A DNA stretch of 9,300 nucleotides from Candidatus Fermentibacterota bacterium (GTDB lineage: Bacteria > JAFGKV01), in the NCBI GenBank assembly GCA_016928395.1, contig JAFGKV010000194.1:1-9300 (forward strand), written 5' to 3'. This document shows positions 5,048-9,300 of the stretch, in pieces. The number at the start of each line of letters is the position of its first letter. Position 1 is the first letter of the stretch. Under the pieces are notes generated by a model. It saw only the letters and a list, made by a program, of their open reading frames with translations, was not told the DNA's origin and did no database searches. The translations under genes and the position numbers were made by a program.

Positions 5048-5401
5048 TCAGCTTACACGAATCTCGTCGGTGAGTAGGGCCGGCGCCCGGAGAAGAGCCG
5101 GCCACACACGATCGCGTGGCTCGTCATGGGATAAACCAGAGCCAGAGTGCGGGAGATTCCCTTCGATGGGGACAAGGCGCACACTCTCCTCGACCGGCAT
5201 TCGATGTGACACGGCATTGATGGGGCTCTCGTTGTCGGCGTGTACAGGCGCATCGTCGCCGGTTATTGCCGTGGCGTCCGTGTCGTGCGATCGGCGGGCC
5301 CCGTTGACCGGCGAGATTTGCGCGGCGACGAGTCCGACCCCCATAACGAGGAGCAGGCCTGTCGTGGATCCTAGGAGCCGATACCCATGGTCTCGTCGCA
5401 T
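5048..5401 (-). CDS. Possible small secreted or membrane-anchored protein, unknown
   Basis: A 117-residue frame that I cannot assign to a family. It starts MRRDHGYRLL followed by a hydrophobic stretch (about 9-28, GSTTGLLLVMGVGLVAAQ), which looks like a signal peptide or single membrane anchor with positive residues on the cytoplasmic side. The rest is polar and rich in Ser, Pro, Asp and His, without clear domains. Its ATG lies 3 nt after the stop of the S41 peptidase gene, so translational coupling is plausible, and its position would make it the last gene of that transcript. Against it: no good Shine-Dalgarno and no recognised homologue. Confidence 0.45.
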   Translation of the reverse strand: MRRDHGYRLLGSTTGLLLVMGVGLVAAQISPVNGARRSHDTDATAITGDDAPVHADNESPINAVSHRMPVEESVRLVPIEGNLPHSGSGLSHDEPRDRVWPALLRAPALLTDEIRVS

Positions 5402-5404
5402 CGG

Positions 5405-6727
5405 TCAGTCCGTTCTGATGGCTCGGACGGTATCTCCGGGCGCTCGGATGAGTTCAAAACCAAGAACTACCCCGGCGTCATCGGGTAGGAAGGTCACCTG
5501 GCCGCCCACACGTTCCAGGATGAAACTCGTGGGGGAGATCGGAAGCATCTTGAGCTTCAGGCTATGCTCACGCTGGAAGTAGAGAGAACCGTCTTCGAGG
5601 AAGACACGACGGATCCCATAGGTCCCCTGGTACCCTGCCAGTGTCTCCACGGGCACCTCAACCGACGCTAACTCGGCTTTCTTCGTTGCCAGTAAAGCCG
5701 CCAGCTCTCCCCGTTCATCATCGTCATCAGCCGCGTCGATTAGTGTCTTTAGAGCGTGCAAATAGGCGACATCCAAGGCGCTGTCGGCAGGCACCGCGAT
5801 GTGGGGGATCACGCCTGTCCCTTCCCAGTTTGACTTCGAGATAGGGTTGATAGCCTCGTCCGTCGGCATGAACATGGCGAAGTAGTCGTTAATGATCATG
5901 CCCTGCCCGGCATGTGCACCCCCGCCGGTTGCCTCGCCGACGAGGGTGGCACGCTTCAGCTCCTTGAGATTGTTGGCAAACTCCTCGGCCCCGGAGAATG
6001 TTCGGTTGCTGGTGAGTACATAGACGGGAGTGTCGGGCATTCGCGGCCCCGGAACATAGGACAGGGTCCAAAACTGGTGAGTGAAATTCTCCGGTCTGGA
6101 TCGCAGATCGTTCAGATGCTGCTCCTCGGCAAACAGGTATGTCGAAATCAGCTGGATCATCTCAGGATTGCCCCCGCCGTTCTGGCGGATGTCGAAGATG
6201 ATGGCACGGCTGTGGGCGAGGAATTGCATCGCCGCGACAGCGGTTTGGCCTGCCCCGGGGATGAGCGTGCTCTGGAAACTCCGGAAGTCGAGGTAGCCGA
6301 TGTTTCCGGGGAGCCGTTCCACCTTGTGGAAGCCGAAGTTGTCATTCTGAACAGCGCGGATGCGCTCTGGATCAGGGGCGTGTTCCACCGTATCACGGCG
6401 AGCCATGGCGATGAACTGCGGCGCGTAGCGAACCCTGAGATGTCGATCGTTGTTGATCGACTGCAGGTCATTGGTGAGCGCTGCGGCCAGTTCCTCCGGA
6501 TCGGAGACGCCATCGTACGCGCCTTTCTTGAGCTGACGGCGCATGTGGGAGGCGATCTTGGAGCCCTGATCCTCGAAGACGTAACTTTGGCTGAGGAAGA
6601 GGCAGATACTGTCGACCATCGCCGACTTCACGGCCTTGTCGATGACCGGCGATTCCTCGGCACTCGAAGCTCGATGGTTCACTGTCAATAGCATGACAAC
6701 GCCAATAACAATTGTGGAGACTCGCAT
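5405..6727 (-). CDS. Exported S41-family serine peptidase
   Basis: A 440-residue protein with an N-terminal signal peptide (about 1-23, TIVIGVVMLLTV core, then ASSAEE). Residues about 28-110 are a helical S41 N-terminal region containing NNDRHLRV (92-99), with the conserved His96. The catalytic domain follows: FDIRQNGGGNP at 178-188, TSNRTFSGAEEF at 239-250 with the probable nucleophile Ser245, GEATGGGAH at 264-272, and GTGVIPHI at 303-310. The signature fits the IRBP/tricorn-like branch and not CtpA-type PDZ proteases; no PDZ domain is visible. A C-terminal domain (about 361-435, YQGTYGIRRVFLEDGSLYF and on) resembles beta-rich modules often appended to such enzymes. It likely cleaves peptides in the periplasm or outside the cell. 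AGGAGG at 6736-6741 precedes the ATG by 8 nt. The start is 3 nt after the MarR-GNAT stop. Confidence 0.9.
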   Translation of the reverse strand: MRVSTIVIGVVMLLTVNHRASSAEESPVIDKAVKSAMVDSICLFLSQSYVFEDQGSKIASHMRRQLKKGAYDGVSDPEELAAALTNDLQSINNDRHLRVRYAPQFIAMARRDTVEHAPDPERIRAVQNDNFGFHKVERLPGNIGYLDFRSFQSTLIPGAGQTAVAAMQFLAHSRAIIFDIRQNGGGNPEMIQLISTYLFAEEQHLNDLRSRPENFTHQFWTLSYVPGPRMPDTPVYVLTSNRTFSGAEEFANNLKELKRATLVGEATGGGAHAGQGMIINDYFAMFMPTDEAINPISKSNWEGTGVIPHIAVPADSALDVAYLHALKTLIDAADDDDERGELAALLATKKAELASVEVPVETLAGYQGTYGIRRVFLEDGSLYFQREHSLKLKMLPISPTSFILERVGGQVTFLPDDAGVVLGFELIRAPGDTVRAIRTD

Positions 6728-6730
6728 TGC

Positions 6731-7702
6731 TCATTCCTCCTCTGGTGAATCGTTGAGTCGTAGAGCGAACACAACAGTCCTTCGTGTGTAGTCCCCTGAG
6801 GTATCGGAACCCCGGAATTCAAAACCCAGCGAGCGATAGAGCCGATTTGCCGCTTCCAGAGCCGGGCTTGTTCTTGCAGTCAGCTCATGTGCTCCGAGCT
6901 TCCGGGCCTCCTCGATGGCCGCCAGGGTGAGCCTTCTGCCTACCTGCTGCCCGCGGTAGCGCGTGTCGACTGCCATCTTGATCAATTCGCACCGGGCGGA
7001 GTCCCACGGCACGATCGCGCAAGTGCCAACAACCTCTCCCTCAAGTCGGGCGAAGAGCACGAGCCCGCCTCTACCGATGATCTCCTGCTCAGGATCGTCG
7101 AGTACTGCCAGATCAGTCGCTTCTGGAGTGAAGTGTTCATGGATCCACTCCAGATTGAGGCTCTTGAAATAGCCCTTGAGCTCCGGGTGATAGCCGATGA
7201 TCTCGACTGCCCGCAATTGTCGATCCTTGAGCAGGTGGCGAACTCGCTCATACATGGACTGACGATCGAGGGCGTCCTCGATCCGCTCGATGTGAGCCAG
7301 CAAATCAGACCCGGTTTCGTGAAGCAGCTCGATGGCCGCCTGCCGTGTTTCCTCCCATATCGGTTGCAGCTTGGCCACCAATCCCTTCCCCGAAGGCGTC
7401 AGATCAAGGAGACGGCGGCGTCTGTCACGGCGGTCTGCCGAGGCACGGAGCAACCCCCTCTTGACCAATTCGGATGCACTTTGATTCACGGCGGGATGAG
7501 TGACACCAATCCGATCGGCCACCTCGGTCACCGCCAAAGGACCTGATCGGTGAAGCTCATAGAACAAGAGGAACCAGCGGGGTTCGAAGTCGACACCGTG
7601 GTCGTGATACACTCGGGTAGCATCCAGCATGAGACGATCGCTGAGTCGTTTCAGCCGGCTGGCCAGGGCCAGCTCACCTAAGGCATTGATCAATTCACTC
7701 AT
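6731..7702 (-). CDS. MarR-family regulator fused to GNAT N-acetyltransferase
   Basis: A 323-residue bifunctional protein. Residues about 5-140 form a MarR winged-helix domain: FEPRWFLLFYELHRSGPLAV, EVADRIGVTHPAVNQSASEL (60-79, helix-turn-helix), and the basic wing ASADRRDRRRRLLDLTPSG. Residues about 165-315 form a GNAT acetyltransferase: VVGTCAIVPW, then the acetyl-CoA loop RYRGQQVGRRL (248-258) and ANRLYRSLGFEF (285-296). This fusion is a known, widespread architecture; substrates are generally undefined. The frame runs upstream to a GTG at 7756, but that codon lies inside the promoter spacer, so the ATG at 7702, preceded by GGAAGGA with a 3-nt gap, is the real start. Its last codons contain the ribosome binding site of the S41 gene, so the two are translated from one message. 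Autoregulation is likely from the MarR family habit. Confidence 0.92.
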   Translation of the reverse strand: MSELINALGELALASRLKRLSDRLMLDATRVYHDHGVDFEPRWFLLFYELHRSGPLAVTEVADRIGVTHPAVNQSASELVKRGLLRASADRRDRRRRLLDLTPSGKGLVAKLQPIWEETRQAAIELLHETGSDLLAHIERIEDALDRQSMYERVRHLLKDRQLRAVEIIGYHPELKGYFKSLNLEWIHEHFTPEATDLAVLDDPEQEIIGRGGLVLFARLEGEVVGTCAIVPWDSARCELIKMAVDTRYRGQQVGRRLTLAAIEEARKLGAHELTARTSPALEAANRLYRSLGFEFRGSDTSGDYTRRTVVFALRLNDSPEEE

Positions 7703-7728
7703 GGGTCCTTCCGTTTTTATGGCACCTT

Positions 7729-7736
7729 TTACGTAA
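7729..7736. promoter_or_regulatory. TTACGTAA palindrome, candidate MarR-GNAT operator
   Basis: A perfect 8-bp palindrome lies about 12 bp downstream of the -10 box and 27 bp before the start codon, flanked by GTGC-type half sites on both sides (GGTGC on one, GTGC on the other, in direct orientation). A MarR protein bound here would block transcription of its own operon. The site is short and the assignment is tentative. Confidence 0.35.
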
Positions 7737-7747
7737 GCACTGACATA

Positions 7748-7775
7748 AATATACACACATTGCAGATTCTGTCAA
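7748..7775 (-). promoter_or_regulatory. Sigma70-type promoter of the MarR-GNAT/S41 operon
   Basis: On the minus strand TTGACA (7775-7770) is followed after 16 bp by TATATT (7753-7748, 5 of 6 matches). Transcription would begin near 7740, leaving a leader of about 40 nt before the ATG at 7702. This is the best promoter match in the window. Confidence 0.7.
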
Positions 7776-7840
7776 GAGGGTCTTTGTGAAGTCCCCTCCG
7801 TTGCCTGATCGAAGACCGCAGGAGTTAGAAATCAGAAGGT

Positions 7841-7875
7841 GGGTGTTGGGTTCGGCAACGGCCGACTCAACACCC
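7841..7875 (-). terminator. Hairpin after the TlpA-like gene, probable terminator
   Basis: GGGTGTTG (7841-7848) and CAACACCC (7868-7875) are perfect inverse complements, and the pairing extends inwards with one mismatch and one bulge through a CGG/CCG pair. It lies 22 bp beyond the stop of the upstream gene and before the next promoter. Only a weak, interrupted T-rich stretch follows on the minus strand, so efficiency is uncertain. Confidence 0.5.
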
Positions 7876-7896
7876 GTGCTCCGGCGCCGCCGCGCG

Positions 7897-9300
7897 TCAC
7901 TCCTGGAGGAGCAGTTCCACGGCGCGCGCAAGCTTGACGTCGAGATCTTCGCTGTAGCCCGAATACTCCGTCCGGATCATGCCGGCCTTGTCAATGACAC
8001 AGATGTGGGGGATCCCGTCGAACCCATGGCTCTTGCCGAGATCATCCGTTCCCTTGAGCAGTCTCATTCCGTAACCCTGGCTCTCCCAGAGAAGTTGAGC
8101 CTTGGCGAACGGCGTCTCCCACACGTCGATGGAGAACACATGCACCCCTTCGGGCTTTGACTCCCGTACCCATCGGCTAAGAGCCGGCATTGCCTTCCTG
8201 CAGGGGCCGCACCAGGTCGCGAAGAAATCCAAGACGACGACAGATCCCCGCAGGTCCTCAAGGCGTACGGTGTCGCCTCCTGCGTCGGCAAGAGCCCAGG
8301 CAGGTGCAGGCCTTGACGGTGCGTTGACCGACGAGTCATCAGAACCTGAAGGCACCGGGGCCGCTGCGTCGGCGAGCAGTCCCAGCAGCTCATCCCACCG
8401 CGGTGAGCCATGGAGACAGACCAGATCAGGATCATTCCGGGTATGATCGAGCCCGTCCCAACCCGCCTCGATGGCCGCCTCCAGGTAGTCGAATGCCTGA
8501 TCCCTCTCGCCCCCGAGGGCGCTGAAGCAGGCCATGTCGTAGAGAATTCCGGGATCATTGGACGCCCCGGGCAGCGCCCCCAGGTACCGCACCAACTCGT
8601 CGTAGGCTCGTGCGGAGTGCAGGGTACCGGTGTGGTATCTCCGTATCGTATCCTGCCGTCTGTCGGGCGCAAGATAGCCCCTGGCGATCACCGTATCCAC
8701 AGAGGCAGAGACCATCTCCAAGGCCTCTGCGTAGCGCCCATGTGCGGCCGAGAGCAGCATGCCTCTGTCGTCATCCGCCCATGATCCTTCGGCAGCACGA
8801 CCCTCGTCGTAGATTACTTGAGCGCTATCCCAGGCACCCTGGTACACGTGATAGTTGAACAGAGCTGTCTGCGCCAAGGGAAGAGTCGGTTCCAACTCCC
8901 TGAAGGCGTGGAAACACCATGAGTCGTTGGGCAACTCTGTCGTCAGTGTGTCGCGAAATGAGTTGTCCGGCCTGCCCGAGAAGAGGTGCTGTTCATAGGC
9001 TGCCACAATGAGCCGGTAGCCCCAGGGCCATTCAGGCCGTGAAGCGACGAGCTGGCGGCCGATCTTGATCTGCTCCCCTGGCGTCGGGGCAATCCGGCCC
9101 CGGAGATAGATCCACTTCCCGGAGTCCGCGTTGGTCATGTAGAGGCTCTCTGTGAAAGCTCGCATCGTGTCCTCGTCTAAGGACTTCCACTGATCTTGGG
9201 CCCCCCGGGCAGCGTCGATGTCGGCTGAATTAAGGACGTATTCCCTAAACACCTCACGTAACGCCTCCGCCGACTCGGCCGCCTCCACGTCGGCCTTCAG
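7897..9300 (-). CDS. TPR-thioredoxin (TlpA-like) protein, N-terminus outside window
   Basis: Partial gene: 467 residues are visible and the frame stays open through the right edge. The GTG at 9288 is an internal Val codon and there is no start signal nearby, so the real start and any signal peptide lie beyond 9300. The long first part (to about 310) is helical with TPR-like segments, for example GRYAEALEMV and YDMACFSALGGERDQAFDYLEAAIEAGWDGLDHTRNDPDL (read as two parts), a repeat ending common in such proteins. A Pro/Ser/Ala linker leads to a thioredoxin fold of about 140 residues: LEDLRGSVVVLDFFATWCGPCRK, with the redox pair Cys364 and Cys367, and GIPHICVID with the cis-Pro near 431. TlpA/ResA-type proteins work as thiol-disulfide reductants outside the cytoplasm. 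The Trp-Cys-Gly-Pro-Cys motif is intact. The fused TPR part suggests docking to a protein partner; this is inference. Confidence 0.88.
   Translation of the reverse strand: MKADVEAAESAEALREVFREYVLNSADIDAARGAQDQWKSLDEDTMRAFTESLYMTNADSGKWIYLRGRIAPTPGEQIKIGRQLVASRPEWPWGYRLIVAAYEQHLFSGRPDNSFRDTLTTELPNDSWCFHAFRELEPTLPLAQTALFNYHVYQGAWDSAQVIYDEGRAAEGSWADDDRGMLLSAAHGRYAEALEMVSASVDTVIARGYLAPDRRQDTIRRYHTGTLHSARAYDELVRYLGALPGASNDPGILYDMACFSALGGERDQAFDYLEAAIEAGWDGLDHTRNDPDLVCLHGSPRWDELLGLLADAAAPVPSGSDDSSVNAPSRPAPAWALADAGGDTVRLEDLRGSVVVLDFFATWCGPCRKAMPALSRWVRESKPEGVHVFSIDVWETPFAKAQLLWESQGYGMRLLKGTDDLGKSHGFDGIPHICVIDKAGMIRTEYSGYSEDLDVKLARAVELLLQE

Noticed and set aside
4721-5105. Short open frames on both strands in the gap between the membrane protein and the small secreted protein
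   Set aside because: No Shine-Dalgarno, no recognisable motif, composition typical of chance frames in GC-rich DNA, and mutual overlap.
5912-6691. Plus-strand open frame of 259 codons opposite the S41 peptidase
   Set aside because: Antisense shadow of a gene with clear S41 motifs and a signal peptide; no ribosome binding site or family resemblance.
7703-7756. N-terminal extension of the MarR-GNAT protein from a GTG at 7756
   Set aside because: The GTG lies within the -35/-10 spacer and would be upstream of the transcription start; the ATG at 7702 has a ribosome binding site and gives the normal family N-terminus.

Overview
The window is high-GC bacterial DNA with every supported gene on the minus strand, so it reads from high to low coordinates. 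It has two gene blocks separated by a repeat array. The source looks like a Gram-negative bacterium: there are exported proteins and REP-type palindromes beginning TGTAGGAGCGGC, of a kind best known from Gammaproteobacteria such as Pseudomonas and Xanthomonas relatives. The shell proteins, by contrast, recall those of Haliangium-type (myxobacterial) loci. I do not assign a phylum.

Block 1 (3521 down to 1) is the start of a bacterial microcompartment (BMC) operon. A consensus-like promoter, overlapped by a perfect 9-bp inverted repeat, drives in order: a small winged-helix regulator; one polypeptide fusing an RpiB-type sugar-phosphate isomerase to deoxyribose-phosphate aldolase (DeoC); then a trimeric BMC-T, a hexameric BMC-H and a pentameric BMC-P (EutN/CcmL) shell protein; and finally a CoA-acylating aldehyde dehydrogenase that runs off the left edge. 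The chemistry is coherent. DeoC would release acetaldehyde and glyceraldehyde 3-phosphate from 2-deoxyribose 5-phosphate, the shell would hold the acetaldehyde, and the dehydrogenase would turn it into acetyl-CoA. This matches the class of BMC loci known as sugar-phosphate utilising. Unusual points are the isomerase-aldolase fusion, an encapsulation-peptide-like helix inside the linker between its two enzymes, and an Asp where classical RpiB has its catalytic Cys.

Between the blocks (about 3579-4190) lies a tandem array of roughly 107-bp units. Each complete unit carries two REP-like palindromes in opposite orientation (REPIN-like). It ends about 60 bp upstream of the operator of the BMC operon.

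Block 2 (9300 down to 4255) is a general accessory stretch: a TPR/thioredoxin (TlpA-like) protein open at the right edge, a hairpin terminator candidate, a good promoter, a MarR-GNAT fusion protein, a tightly coupled S41 peptidase, a possible small membrane or secreted protein, a 325-bp gap, and a small integral membrane protein. No sequence feature links block 2 to the BMC function.
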